Shown: in pieces, positions 5,910-14,318 of the stretch
Layout: each line of letters starts with the position of its first letter
Numbering within the stretch: position 1 is the stretch's first letter
DNA from: Stutzerimonas decontaminans
GTDB taxonomy: Bacteria; Pseudomonadota; Gammaproteobacteria; Pseudomonadales; Pseudomonadaceae
Length of the DNA stretch: 64,000 bases
Direction of reading: 5' to 3'
Assembly: GCF_000661915.1 (NCBI RefSeq)
Contig: NZ_CP007509.1
Coordinates: 1,488,001 to 1,552,000 of the forward strand
Notes under the pieces: generated by a model
What the model saw: the letters and a program-made list of their open reading frames with translations, nothing else
Databases searched by the model: none
Told to the model about the DNA's origin: nothing
Translations under genes and position numbers: made by a program

Positions 5910-8306
5910 ATGGCATTGCGCGAAGCGAAGGGGAGGGGGATGTCGCAGCTGCAGCAGGGCTTCATCCTGACCCGGCACTGGCGCGATTTGCCAGGCGGCA
6001 CCGAGATCAGTTTCTGGCTGGCCACCGACCAGGGGCCGCGGCAGGTACGGGGGCCGCAGCAGCATTCTGTTGCTTTCATTCCGGAGGAGCAGCGCACACT
6101 CGCAGAGTCCCTGTTGCGTCGCGAGCGTGATGCGGAACTGCGGCCCCTGGTGCTGCGCGATTTCCGCCATCGCTCTGTGATGGGGCTGTACTGCCGGTCG
6201 TATCGACGCTTGCTGGATTGTGCGCGATTGCTGCGGGATGCCAGGGTGGACGTTTACGAGGCGGATATTCGTCCGCCTGAGCGTTACCTCATGGAGCGTT
6301 TCATCACCGCGCCAGTGTCCTTCGCCGACGCGCCTGTCGATGGTGGTGATCCGGTCGAGACGCAGCTCAAGCCGGCGCCAGGCTATCGGCCGACGCTCAG
6401 GCTGGTGTCTCTGGATATCGAAACCACTTCCCGCGGTGATCTCTATTCCATTGCCCTCGAGGGCTGCGGCCAGCGCCAGGTCTATATGCTCGGCCCGGAG
6501 AACGGACAGGGCGCCTCTGTCGATTTTTCCCTGGCATATTGCGAGAGTCGAAGCGGGTTGCTCGAACGCTTGAACGCGTGGTTTGCCGAGCACGATCCTG
6601 ACGCAATCATTGGCTGGAATCTGGTTCAGTTCGATTTGCGTGTGTTGCACGATCATTCGCAGCGCCTGCAGGTGCCGTTGCGTCTTGGGCGCGATGGCTC
6701 GGAGATGGAGTGGCGCGAGCACGGCGGTCGCGGCAATCACTATTTCGCGGCGGCCACCGGACGGCTGATCATCGACGGTATCGAGGCGCTTCGCTCGGCT
6801 ACGTGGAGCTTCCCCTCTTTCAGTCTGGAGAACGTCGCCCAGACTCTGTTGGGCGAAGGCAAGGCGATCGACAATCCGTACCAGCGCATGGCGGAAATCG
6901 ACCGCATGTTCGCCCAGGACAAGCCGGCCCTGGCGCGCTACAACCTCAAGGACTGCGAGCTGGTCACGCGGATCTTTGCCCATACCGAACTGCTGACCTT
7001 CCTGCTGGAGCGCGCCACGGTGACGGGCCTCGCGGCTGATCGAAGTGGCGGATCGGTCGCTGCGTTCGAGCATCTGTATATGCCGTTGATGCATCGCCAG
7101 GGTTTCGTCGCTCCCAACCTGGGCGAGCGTCAGGCCGAGGCCAGCCCGGGTGGCTTCGTGATGAATTCGCAGCCGGGGTTGTACGAGTCGGTGCTGGTGC
7201 TCGATTACAAGAGCCTGTATCCGTCGATCATCCGCACCTTTCTCATCGACCCTGTGGGGCTGATTGAGGGGCTGCGTCACCCCAACGATGAGGCGTCGAT
7301 TCCCGGCTTTCGCGGCGCGCGTTTCTCGCGCACCCGGCACTGCCTGCCGGCGATCGTGGAACGTGTCTGGGAAGGGCGCGAGACAGCGAAGCGCGAGCAC
7401 AACAAGCCGCTATCACAAGCGTTGAAAATCATCATGAATGCCTTTTACGGCGTACTGGGCTCCAGCGGCTGTCGATTCTTCGATACGCGGCTGGCCTCGT
7501 CGATCACCTTGCGTGGCCACGAAATCATGCGGCGTACGCGGGAGCTGATCGAGGCGCAAGGCCACGCCGTGATCTATGGCGATACCGACTCCACCTTCGT
7601 CTGGCTGCGCAAGGCGCACTCGGATGAGGAGGCGGCGCGCATCGGTCGGGAACTGGTGCAGCACATCAATGATTGGTGGCGCGTGCATCTGCAGGCCGAG
7701 TACGGCCTTGCCAGTGCGCTGGAGCTGCAATACGAAACGCATTTCCGGCGTTTTCTGATGCCGACCATTCGCGGTGCGGAGGAGGGCAGCAAGAAACGTT
7801 ATGCAGGCCTGGTTACTCGTCCGGACGGCAGTGATGGCATGGTCTTCAAGGGCCTGGAGACAGTACGCACGGACTGGTCACCGTTGGCGCAGCGCTTTCA
7901 GCAGGAGCTGTACCAACGCATCTTCCACCGTCAGCCGCACCAGGATTACGTTCGTGACTACGTGCGGCGCACGCTGGCTGGCGAGCTGGATGACTTGCTG
8001 ATCTATCGCAAGCGCTTGCGTCGTAGGCTGGACGATTACCAGCGCAACGTTCCGCCGCACGTGCGGGCGGCGCGCCTTGCGGATGACTACAACGACCGCC
8101 AGGGTCGGCCGCGGCAGTATCAGAACGGCGGTTGGATCAGTTACCTGATGACGGTTGCGGGTCCGGAGCCGCTGGAGACGCGGTCATCAGCCATCGACTA
8201 CGACCATTACGTGACGCGGCAGCTGCAGCCGGTGGCGGATGCGATCCTGCCGTTCGTGGGCGACGACTTCTCTTCGCTGGTCGATGGACAGCTCGGGTTG
8301 TTCTGA
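5910..8306 (+). CDS. polB: DNA polymerase II (family B)
   Basis: A 798-residue family B polymerase, slightly longer than the 783-residue E. coli enzyme. The proofreading exonuclease motifs are intact (Asp-Ile-Glu-Thr near residue 169; Asn-Leu-Val-Gln-Phe-Asp; Tyr-Asn-Leu-Lys-Asp), as are polymerase motif A (Asp-Tyr-Lys-Ser-Leu-Tyr-Pro-Ser near 432), motif B (Lys-Ile-Ile-Met-Asn-Ala-Phe-Tyr-Gly near 506) and motif C (Tyr-Gly-Asp-Thr-Asp-Ser near 556). It serves in translesion synthesis and replication restart. The ATG at 5910 has AAGG five bases upstream. The ATG at 5940 would better match the E. coli N-terminus, but its purine run touches the start codon. In E. coli the gene is SOS-controlled; I see no LexA box here. 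Confidence 0.95.
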   Translation: MALREAKGRGMSQLQQGFILTRHWRDLPGGTEISFWLATDQGPRQVRGPQQHSVAFIPEEQRTLAESLLRRERDAELRPLVLRDFRHRSVMGLYCRSYRRLLDCARLLRDARVDVYEADIRPPERYLMERFITAPVSFADAPVDGGDPVETQLKPAPGYRPTLRLVSLDIETTSRGDLYSIALEGCGQRQVYMLGPENGQGASVDFSLAYCESRSGLLERLNAWFAEHDPDAIIGWNLVQFDLRVLHDHSQRLQVPLRLGRDGSEMEWREHGGRGNHYFAAATGRLIIDGIEALRSATWSFPSFSLENVAQTLLGEGKAIDNPYQRMAEIDRMFAQDKPALARYNLKDCELVTRIFAHTELLTFLLERATVTGLAADRSGGSVAAFEHLYMPLMHRQGFVAPNLGERQAEASPGGFVMNSQPGLYESVLVLDYKSLYPSIIRTFLIDPVGLIEGLRHPNDEASIPGFRGARFSRTRHCLPAIVERVWEGRETAKREHNKPLSQALKIIMNAFYGVLGSSGCRFFDTRLASSITLRGHEIMRRTRELIEAQGHAVIYGDTDSTFVWLRKAHSDEEAARIGRELVQHINDWWRVHLQAEYGLASALELQYETHFRRFLMPTIRGAEEGSKKRYAGLVTRPDGSDGMVFKGLETVRTDWSPLAQRFQQELYQRIFHRQPHQDYVRDYVRRTLAGELDDLLIYRKRLRRRLDDYQRNVPPHVRAARLADDYNDRQGRPRQYQNGGWISYLMTVAGPEPLETRSSAIDYDHYVTRQLQPVADAILPFVGDDFSSLVDGQLGLF

Positions 8307-8376
8307 TTTCGTCCGGTGTAGCGCTTATTGCGTGCGGGGCAGTCGTATGTGAAGCCACAATCGACGGAGCTCCGAC

Positions 8377-8685
8377 ATGTATCTGATTCAGCTGTTGCTA
8401 CCGCTCTACGACAATGATCGGCAGGCACTGCCGAAATCACTGTTCCGTACTGTGAGCGATGAACTCATCGAGCGCTTCGGCGGCTTGACCACCTATTCGC
8501 GAGCTCCGGCGAGCGGTTATTGGCTGGAGGATGATGACAATACCGTCCACGACGAATCGGTGGTCTATGAGGTCATGGTCGACGAACTGGATCGGGAGTG
8601 GTGGGCCGGTTATCGCACTGAGCTGGAGCGCAGGTTCAGGCAAAAAGCACTGGTGGTCAGGGCGCACAGCCTGACGCTGCTATAA
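8377..8685 (+). CDS. Conserved hypothetical protein (102 aa)
   Basis: A 102-residue cytoplasmic protein with a GGAG site seven bases before its ATG, 70 bases after polB on the same strand. It starts with a Tyr-Leu-Ile-Gln-Leu-Leu-Leu-Pro-Leu-Tyr strand, has an acidic Trp-Leu-Glu-Asp-Asp-Asp-Asn segment near residue 45, and an Arg-rich helix toward the end. The alternation of strands and helices suggests a small ferredoxin-like fold. I know similar small proteins as unnamed conserved genes in pseudomonads, and cannot assign a function. Confidence 0.75.
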   Translation: MYLIQLLLPLYDNDRQALPKSLFRTVSDELIERFGGLTTYSRAPASGYWLEDDDNTVHDESVVYEVMVDELDREWWAGYRTELERRFRQKALVVRAHSLTLL

Positions 8686-8738
8686 GCTCTTTGTTCGTTG
8701 GGTAAACGATGACCGGCTGACCGGCCATCGCTGCTGGG

Positions 8739-9083
8739 TCACTTGCGGACCCAGTTGCCGTTGAGCTGGATGATCTGGCCGGACGGCGTCTTCTCGATCG
8801 CCTTCTTGCCGGCAATAGCTTCGACGTCGCTGACGCTGATGCCGTTCTGCTTGGCGACGCGGTGGTATTCCGCGCGGCGAGCTTGATTGATCTGGCTGGC
8901 AATCTCCTCGGCATTATTGCTGGAGCGAACCACGCCAAGATAGCCGTCGGGCTTTTCGCCGAGCAGGCCGCTGGCCTTGGCATCGCCCAGTGCCGACATG
9001 GCTTCGTTGAGGGTCATGGCTGCTGCGGGCAGGGCGAGCATCAGTGCAAACAGCAGGCTCGCCAATTTCAGATAGGTTTTCAT
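8739..9083 (-). CDS. ydbL: YdbL-family periplasmic protein (DUF1318)
   Basis: A 114-residue protein with a cleavable signal peptide (Leu-rich core, Ala-Ala-Ala-Met near residue 22) followed by the DUF1318 domain, including the Lys-Gly/Gly-Glu-Lys-Pro-Asp-Gly-Tyr-Leu-Gly and Ala-Arg-Arg-Ala-Glu-Tyr segments of the YdbL family. It is the last gene of a ydbH-ynbE-ydbL order that matches E. coli. There, YdbH and YnbE form an inner-to-outer membrane bridge for phospholipid movement, and YdbL is thought to modulate it. AGGA lies six to nine bases before the start. The operon order makes the assignment firm. Confidence 0.88.
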   Translation of the reverse strand: MKTYLKLASLLFALMLALPAAAMTLNEAMSALGDAKASGLLGEKPDGYLGVVRSSNNAEEIASQINQARRAEYHRVAKQNGISVSDVEAIAGKKAIEKTPSGQIIQLNGNWVRK

Positions 9084-9091
9084 CGTCGTCC

Positions 9092-9283
9092 TCAGAACAG
9101 TCCGCTGTCTTGGTTGATGATCGAGTCGAGCTGCTTGTCCACCCGGATGTAAATCTCGTGTTCGATTTTCACGTTCAGGTTGATGTTGATCGGCTCGTTC
9201 GGCACGGCCAGTTCCACCCTCGGCGTACAGCCGCTGGCAAACAGTGCCAGCAGCAGAATGGTCAGCGATTGGCGCAACCGCAT
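9092..9283 (-). CDS. ynbE: YnbE-family outer-membrane lipoprotein
   Basis: A 63-residue lipoprotein. The start is set at the ATG at 9283 because AGGAGA lies about six bases upstream; a frame starting 11 codons earlier lacks this. The signal sequence ends in a lipobox (Phe-Ala-Ser-Gly-Cys) near residue 19. The mature part contains Pro-Ile-Asn-Ile-Asn-Leu-Asn-Val-Lys-Ile-Glu, the hallmark of YnbE, whose beta strand is thought to cap the YdbH groove at the outer membrane. It lies between ydbH and ydbL with gaps of 37 and 8 bases, consistent with one operon. Confidence 0.88.
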   Translation of the reverse strand: MRLRQSLTILLLALFASGCTPRVELAVPNEPININLNVKIEHEIYIRVDKQLDSIINQDSGLF

Positions 9284-9320
9284 GGCGGTCTCTCCTGTGT
9301 CGGCTTGCGGTTGCATGGCT

Positions 9321-11885
9321 TCAACGAAGCCGTTCCTGCACCCGCCGTTGAATGGTTTCGCTTACCCGGTCGCTCAGCTGCAGGCTGGTCAGCAGCGCCG
9401 GAATATCCTCTTCAAGGTTGATCGCGAAGTTGATCGGCCTGCCGCCCTCCAGAGCCGGGTTGCGGCCGTTCAGACGTAGTCCGAGGTTCAGCTTGCCGGT
9501 CTCATCATAGCGGACGTCGCTGCTCAGCAGATCATAATGAAAATCGTGCAGCGCCTCTGCGACGATTCGCATGGCCGGGTTCGCCTGCCCGAGCGCCTCG
9601 ATTTTTGCCGAACGAAAACGCAGCACGCCGCCCGGTGCGCGTGCCGCGAGCTGCCCCTGCTGCACGCTTAGCCCCGTGGCGCTACGATGAACCTCGAAGC
9701 TGCCATCAATGATCCCGCTCCCAGTAAGCCCTTCGGTCGGATAGGCTGCCAGCACCTCGCTCAGCTGCACACCCTGCAGCTGGGCGTTGAGCTGTTGATT
9801 GGCCTTCGCCAGGTCGAGCGTCGCGGGCTCCAGCCAGAATCGGCCGCCGAGGATCTGCGTCTCGGCGGTTTGCCAGCTCAAGCGCCCCTGTTCCGGCTGA
9901 TCGACGCTCGCGCTGTATGCGCCGCGCAGCAGCAGCGGGCCGAAGGTGAAACCCGGGTTCAACTGGGCCAGGCGCAGCTCGGTGATGTCCATCTGCAAGT
10001 GATTGCGCCGCAGGGTGCCAGCTAAGCGCGCATCAAGTCCGGATATCTCGGTGCGGTCGAAGATGCCGGCCAATCCCCTGGCCTCCAGCGTGAGACTGCC
10101 CGACGGAGTGCCGCTACCCGTTGGCAATGCGATCTTGCCGTCGCCCAGCAGTCGCCCGCTGTTCAACTCAATCGCCGCTGGCCAGGCAGCGAAACTGCGG
10201 GCCAGTGGGTTGCCGGCCCGCAGGAAGACTTCTTGCAGTTTGCCGCTAACTTGCAGCGAGCCATCCCAAGCTTTGTTCAGATTGGTTGCCAGTGTGAGCC
10301 CGGCGTCATTGGTCAGTGGGCCGGACGCATTCAGGCGCGTCGCGTCAACGTCCAGCTGGCCGCTCCAGCGCCAACCTTGAGTGATTAGCTGTGGCTGCTC
10401 CAGAGCGCCCAGGCGCAGCTCCATGGGGCCGCGTGCGTGCCAGGCAGTCGATCCGGCTTCGTTGCGCTCGATTTGCAGGCTGAGCGGTTGGGGCAGCTCG
10501 GCTCGCAATTGGCTGGCCGCAAGCTCGCCGCTGTTCAGCCGGGCGAGCGTCACACGCGATGCCTTGTGCAGCTGCAGAACAACCTGCTCGAGGTCGGCTC
10601 GTCCCGAGAAGCTGAGTGCTGCGTCCAGCCCTTGCAGCGAAAGCTCCTCCAGCTGCAGGTTGCTGCTGCGCAGTTGCAGGCGTGCCTGTTCGACATCCAA
10701 CGCGTAAGGCGGCGCGGTCGCCAACTGCACGCTAGCCTGTAGCGTTGCTGGGGAGCTGCCTTGTGCCTCCAGTCGAAGCTGCAGTGGTAACCGGCCTTGG
10801 ATTGCCCCGGTATCGACGGGGGCGATATCGACGTTCAGCAGGGTGGGGCGCAGGCTCTTCGGCAGTTCGGCGACCAACGCCGGTTCGGGGCGCAGTCTGA
10901 AGTTAGCTTTCAATTCTGTAGGCAGCCATAGGCCGTTCTGTCCATTGGCCGCCAGGTCGATTTCACCCTGCAGCTCGCCGAGGCCGATGACAGGCCAGAA
11001 GGCGGGCAGGTGAGCAGAGAGACGCAGGTCACCGGCCGCATCGTGCCAATCAAGCACAGCGCCCGGCAGTTGCGGCAACGCCAATGCCCAGCCTGCGCCG
11101 AGGCGCATGTCGGTAGGCATGTCCGGTAGCGCGATAGGTTCGTAGCTCGTCCATTCGCCCAGCCAGTCGAGCAGCCAGGGCGCCTCCGGCAGGCTGCCCA
11201 TCGACAGCGTGCCGTTCCAAAGCAGCAGCTCACCGGTACGGTTCAGTTGCTGGCGGGTTTCCAGGCGCGGTTGCTCATCGATCAGCAGCTTCGCCTCGAT
11301 CAGGCTGTGCATTTCATCGGAATGCTGTGCACCGATGGTCAGCGAAAGCTGGCGCCCGTTGCGCTGCATTTCCAGACGGGCGTCGAGGGGCAGCAACGAT
11401 TCGCCGGCATGATGTAGCTGCAACGCGCCCCGTTCGTCGCAACGGCCCTTGGCGCAGGGTAGGTCCAGCTGCAGATCAGCTACGGTCAATCGCTCCGGTA
11501 GCCAGGCAGCCCACTGTTCATATTGCTCCAGGGAAGTGGTTGAAGCGCTGTCTTCCTGCTCGCTGGGCAGCGAAAGCAGCTCGAGTCGGAGGCGGTCAAC
11601 GTGTAGCGATCGTGCCGGAAAAGGCTTGAAAAGACTGGAAATGCCGAGGTTGATGCCATCGACTTCCAGAGCAAGATCCAGACCGTTATCGGTGCTTTGA
11701 ACATAGCTCAGCCGGTTGATGAACAGGCCTTGGGCAGAAATCCGCAAGCCTTGCCATTCAAGTCGTTGGATGCCTTGGTCATGCTTGAATGAACTCCATT
11801 GATGCCAGGCGAAACCACCTGCAAGCAGCGCAAGCATCAGTAACCCCAGAAGCACCCAGAGCAGCATTTTCGACGGTTTTGTCAT
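9321..11885 (-). CDS. ydbH: YdbH-family AsmA-like intermembrane lipid transport protein
   Basis: An 854-residue protein with one N-terminal membrane anchor (residues 8-28) and a long periplasmic part built from repeating beta strands, ending in the YdbH/DUF2 domain-like region. E. coli YdbH, with TamB and YhdP, is one of three partly redundant bridges that carry phospholipid to the outer membrane. I use the ATG at 11885; a GTG two codons upstream is also possible, but CTGGA is better spaced for the ATG. It is the first gene of the ydbH-ynbE-ydbL operon. Sequence similarity within this family is low, and the gene order carries much of the weight. Confidence 0.88.
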   Translation of the reverse strand: MTKPSKMLLWVLLGLLMLALLAGGFAWHQWSSFKHDQGIQRLEWQGLRISAQGLFINRLSYVQSTDNGLDLALEVDGINLGISSLFKPFPARSLHVDRLRLELLSLPSEQEDSASTTSLEQYEQWAAWLPERLTVADLQLDLPCAKGRCDERGALQLHHAGESLLPLDARLEMQRNGRQLSLTIGAQHSDEMHSLIEAKLLIDEQPRLETRQQLNRTGELLLWNGTLSMGSLPEAPWLLDWLGEWTSYEPIALPDMPTDMRLGAGWALALPQLPGAVLDWHDAAGDLRLSAHLPAFWPVIGLGELQGEIDLAANGQNGLWLPTELKANFRLRPEPALVAELPKSLRPTLLNVDIAPVDTGAIQGRLPLQLRLEAQGSSPATLQASVQLATAPPYALDVEQARLQLRSSNLQLEELSLQGLDAALSFSGRADLEQVVLQLHKASRVTLARLNSGELAASQLRAELPQPLSLQIERNEAGSTAWHARGPMELRLGALEQPQLITQGWRWSGQLDVDATRLNASGPLTNDAGLTLATNLNKAWDGSLQVSGKLQEVFLRAGNPLARSFAAWPAAIELNSGRLLGDGKIALPTGSGTPSGSLTLEARGLAGIFDRTEISGLDARLAGTLRRNHLQMDITELRLAQLNPGFTFGPLLLRGAYSASVDQPEQGRLSWQTAETQILGGRFWLEPATLDLAKANQQLNAQLQGVQLSEVLAAYPTEGLTGSGIIDGSFEVHRSATGLSVQQGQLAARAPGGVLRFRSAKIEALGQANPAMRIVAEALHDFHYDLLSSDVRYDETGKLNLGLRLNGRNPALEGGRPINFAINLEEDIPALLTSLQLSDRVSETIQRRVQERLR

Positions 11886-11891
11886 CGGCAC

Positions 11892-12354
11892 GTCCAGTAG
11901 GCGAGGGATACAGCATAGCTGCAGAACCGGCGCAGCGACCGTGCCCTAGCGAGGTGCAATGCGCGACAGCACGAAGTATTGAAAGTTCACCTAGAGGTCG
12001 CTCCAACCCTTGTGCCAAGGGGCTCCAAGACAGGTGCGCCGAACTTGTGCACATTTGCGCAGCGGCTCTGTCAAGGGCTTATGACAAACTGTCGCAAAGC
12101 AGTGGAATCCATAGATCGTTAATAACCAATTGAAAAATAAGCATTTTTTTCGTTGGCGAAAAAAACGCCAGTTTAAGCGCAGCCCCCATGGGACGTGGTG
12201 TTCGAGGATTTGTCTGCTGTTTGTCCACTGAGTTATCCACAGGTTCTGTGGATTAAAAACTGATGTGATCCGGATCTACTTTTTTCGTTTTTGACAAGAC
12301 TTTAACTCTCGGAAAAAAGGAGTAGAGTGCGCGACCTTATCCATCCAGCCCTCG
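11892..12354. other. Intergenic region with clustered DnaA-box-like sites
   Basis: This divergent 460-base gap separates ydbH from the Sel1-like gene. Its left two thirds show no gene. Around 12220-12255 it holds a perfect DnaA box and a near-match in inverted orientation, and at 12154-12170 a short hairpin with an A-rich loop. A TTGACA at 12291-12296 and a TAGAGT at 12323-12328 look like promoter elements but are 26 bases apart, too far for one promoter. Confidence 0.4.
12233..12255. promoter_or_regulatory. Inverted pair of DnaA-box-like sites
   Basis: TTATCCACA at 12233-12241 is the consensus DnaA box. Five bases on, TGTGGATTA at 12247-12255 is its inverse with one mismatch, and TTGTCCACT near 12220 is a weaker third copy. 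They may let DnaA control the downstream genes. I see no other origin hallmark here. Confidence 0.45.
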
Positions 12355-12777
12355 ATGTGCATGAGAACGCGTACCTCCGTTTCCGCCTCCTTTGCCACTT
12401 CCACTCCATCGGCGCGTCTGCCGTTGCGTATGGCGCTGTGGTTGCTCGACAGCCAGCACCTGGGCACTAACCAGGGCGTCAAGCGAATCGCCGGGCGTCT
12501 GCTCAAGCAGCCCGCGCGTGAGGGCGTAGTAGAAGCACAGAGCCGCCTCGGCCGCCTGCTGTGCCGCGAGTGCGAAAGTCAGCGTGATCGCCGCATCGGT
12601 TTCGAACTGCTGCGTCAGGCGGCGCGTGCTGGCGACTGCCAGGCACAGCTGGAACTCGGGCGCCTGTATAGCGAGCCGGATCACCCCGAGCCTGCCAAAG
12701 CGCGACTTTGGCTCGAGCAGGCCGCGGCGCAGGGCTCTCAGGAGGCGGTGCGCTTCCTCCAGCGGGTCAAAGCCTAA
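12355..12777 (+). CDS. Sel1-like/TPR repeat protein
   Basis: A protein of up to 140 residues with two or three Sel1-like repeats. The signature Ala-Gln-Leu-Glu-Leu-Gly-Arg-Leu-Tyr and Ala-Arg-Leu-Trp-Leu-Glu-Gln-Ala-Ala-Ala-Gln-Gly segments lie at about residues 95-130, with a weaker repeat before. Such helical repeats bind partner proteins. There is no signal peptide. The start is uncertain: ATG at 12355, 12361 or 12430 are possible, none with a strong ribosome site. It precedes rmuC by 62 bases on the same strand. The exact role is unknown. Confidence 0.75.
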   Translation: MCMRTRTSVSASFATSTPSARLPLRMALWLLDSQHLGTNQGVKRIAGRLLKQPAREGVVEAQSRLGRLLCRECESQRDRRIGFELLRQAARAGDCQAQLELGRLYSEPDHPEPAKARLWLEQAAAQGSQEAVRFLQRVKA

Positions 12778-12839
12778 GCGGGCGCGCCCCGTCTACTTGT
12801 GGATCGCTATACTGCCCGGCAATTTCGCCGGAGCCTTTC

Positions 12840-14312
12840 ATGTCCTTTGATCCTCTTCATCTATTGATCGCTCTGGCGCTCGGCGTGGTCGCTTTGGCCG
12901 CGCTGAGTGTTTATCTGCAGCGCCGTCTGTCGTCCAGCGAAGCCGAACAGGCGATGCTCGACGAACGGCTGAGGCAAGCCGCGTTGGCTCAGGAAGGGCT
13001 GACTGCGCAGTTGGATGGCTGCCGGATCGAGCTCGCCGAAGTGAATGGCATCAAGTCCGAGCAGCAGGCGGCACTGGCCGCGCTGCGTCGCGAGACCGAG
13101 CTGCTGCGCATTCAGCGTGACGGCAACGTGGAAACCATCGCCGATCTGCAAGCCGAGCGTGACGGGCAGCTTGGGGAGTTGCGCCGGCTGAGTGCGACGC
13201 ATGCGGCGCTGGAGGCCGAGCTGCGTGAACAGCACAGCGCGCATCAGCAGCGGCTGGCGGATCTGCAGGCTGCGCGTGATGAGCTGCGCGCGCAGTTCGC
13301 CGAGCTTGCCGGGAAGATCTTCGATGAGCGCGAACAGCGCTTCAGCGAGTCCAGCCATGAACGTCTTGGGCAACTGCTCGAACCGCTTAAAGAGCGCATC
13401 CAGTCGTTCGAGAAGCGTGTCGAGGAAAGCTACCAGAACGAGGCGCGTGAGCGTTTTTCCCTGGCCCGTGAGCTGGAACGGCTGCAGCAGCTGAACCAGC
13501 GCCTAGGCGATGAAGCCACCAACCTGACCCGCGCGTTGCAAGGCCAGAAGACGCAGGGCAACTGGGGCGAGCTGGTGCTGGAAAAGGTGCTGGAGCACGC
13601 CGGGCTGGAAAAGGGCCGCGAATACCATACGCAGGTCAACCTGAAGAGCCCGGATGGCGAGCGTTTCCAGCCGGATGTGCTGATCCATCTGCCAGGTGAC
13701 AAGCAGGTGGTGGTGGATGCCAAGGTCAGTCTGACCGCTTATCAGGCGCTAACCTGCGCCGAGGACGATAGCAGCCGGGCGCTGGCGCTCAAGCAGCACG
13801 TACAGTCGCTGCGCAGCCACCTCAAGGGCCTCTCGCTCAAGGACTATCAGCGCTTGGACGGACTGCAGAGCCTCGACTTCGTATTGCTCTTCGTCCCGAT
13901 CGAAGCGGCTTTCGCCGCAGCGCTGCAGGCCGACCCCGATCTGTTTCAGGAGGCATACGGCCGGCATATCGTGATCGTCAGCCCGACCACGTTGCTGGCC
14001 ACCCTGCGGGTTATCGACAGCCTGTGGCGGCAGGAACGGCAAAGTCAGAACGCCCGCGAGATTGCCGAGAAGGCTGGCGGGCTATACGACAAGTTTGTCG
14101 CCTTCATCCAGGATCTTGACGAGATCGGCAGCCGGTTGCAGCAGGTGGATCGCGCCTACCTTGCTGCACGCAACAAGCTCAGCGATGGCCGCGGCAACTT
14201 GGTCGGCCGCGCCGAGCAGCTGAAGTCACTCGGGGCGAGGGCCAGCAAGCGACTGCCGGGGGATTGGCTGGAGCGTGCCGGCGCTGAAGAGCTCAGCGAG
14301 GCTGGCGACTAG
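12840..14312 (+). CDS. rmuC: DNA recombination protein RmuC
   Basis: A 490-residue protein with an N-terminal membrane helix (residues 5-25), a long coiled coil (about 30-190) and the RmuC domain, with its Gln-Gly-Asn-Trp-Gly-Glu-Leu-Val-Leu-Glu motif near residue 240 and Val-Val-Asp-Ala-Lys-Val-Ser-Leu, which fits the PD-(D/E)XK nuclease-like core. RmuC limits inversion at short repeats and acts in DNA recombination or nuclease defence. The ATG at 12840 is chosen because it gives the usual membrane-anchored N-terminus; the frame is open further upstream through the preceding gene. It converges on the DUF4010 gene with a 6-base gap. Confidence 0.93.
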   Translation: MSFDPLHLLIALALGVVALAALSVYLQRRLSSSEAEQAMLDERLRQAALAQEGLTAQLDGCRIELAEVNGIKSEQQAALAALRRETELLRIQRDGNVETIADLQAERDGQLGELRRLSATHAALEAELREQHSAHQQRLADLQAARDELRAQFAELAGKIFDEREQRFSESSHERLGQLLEPLKERIQSFEKRVEESYQNEARERFSLARELERLQQLNQRLGDEATNLTRALQGQKTQGNWGELVLEKVLEHAGLEKGREYHTQVNLKSPDGERFQPDVLIHLPGDKQVVVDAKVSLTAYQALTCAEDDSSRALALKQHVQSLRSHLKGLSLKDYQRLDGLQSLDFVLLFVPIEAAFAAALQADPDLFQEAYGRHIVIVSPTTLLATLRVIDSLWRQERQSQNAREIAEKAGGLYDKFVAFIQDLDEIGSRLQQVDRAYLAARNKLSDGRGNLVGRAEQLKSLGARASKRLPGDWLERAGAEELSEAGD

Positions 14313-14318
14313 GCGCCT

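Noticed and set aside
5762..5910. LexA box upstream of polB
   Set aside because: I looked for CTGT-N8-ACAG and variants and saw none in the interval.
5892..7400. A 502-residue open frame on the minus strand opposite polB
   Set aside because: It lies fully antisense to an intact family B polymerase, with no ribosome site or recognisable domain. Long antisense frames are common in GC-rich genes.
12220..12260. Chromosomal replication origin
   Set aside because: Only two or three DnaA-like boxes are present, with no dnaA, dnaN or rpmH gene nearby and no AT-rich unwinding array of the usual kind.
12291..12328. A TTGACA...TAGAGT promoter for the Sel1-like gene
   Set aside because: The two boxes are 26 bases apart, well beyond the 16-19 base spacing of sigma-70 promoters.
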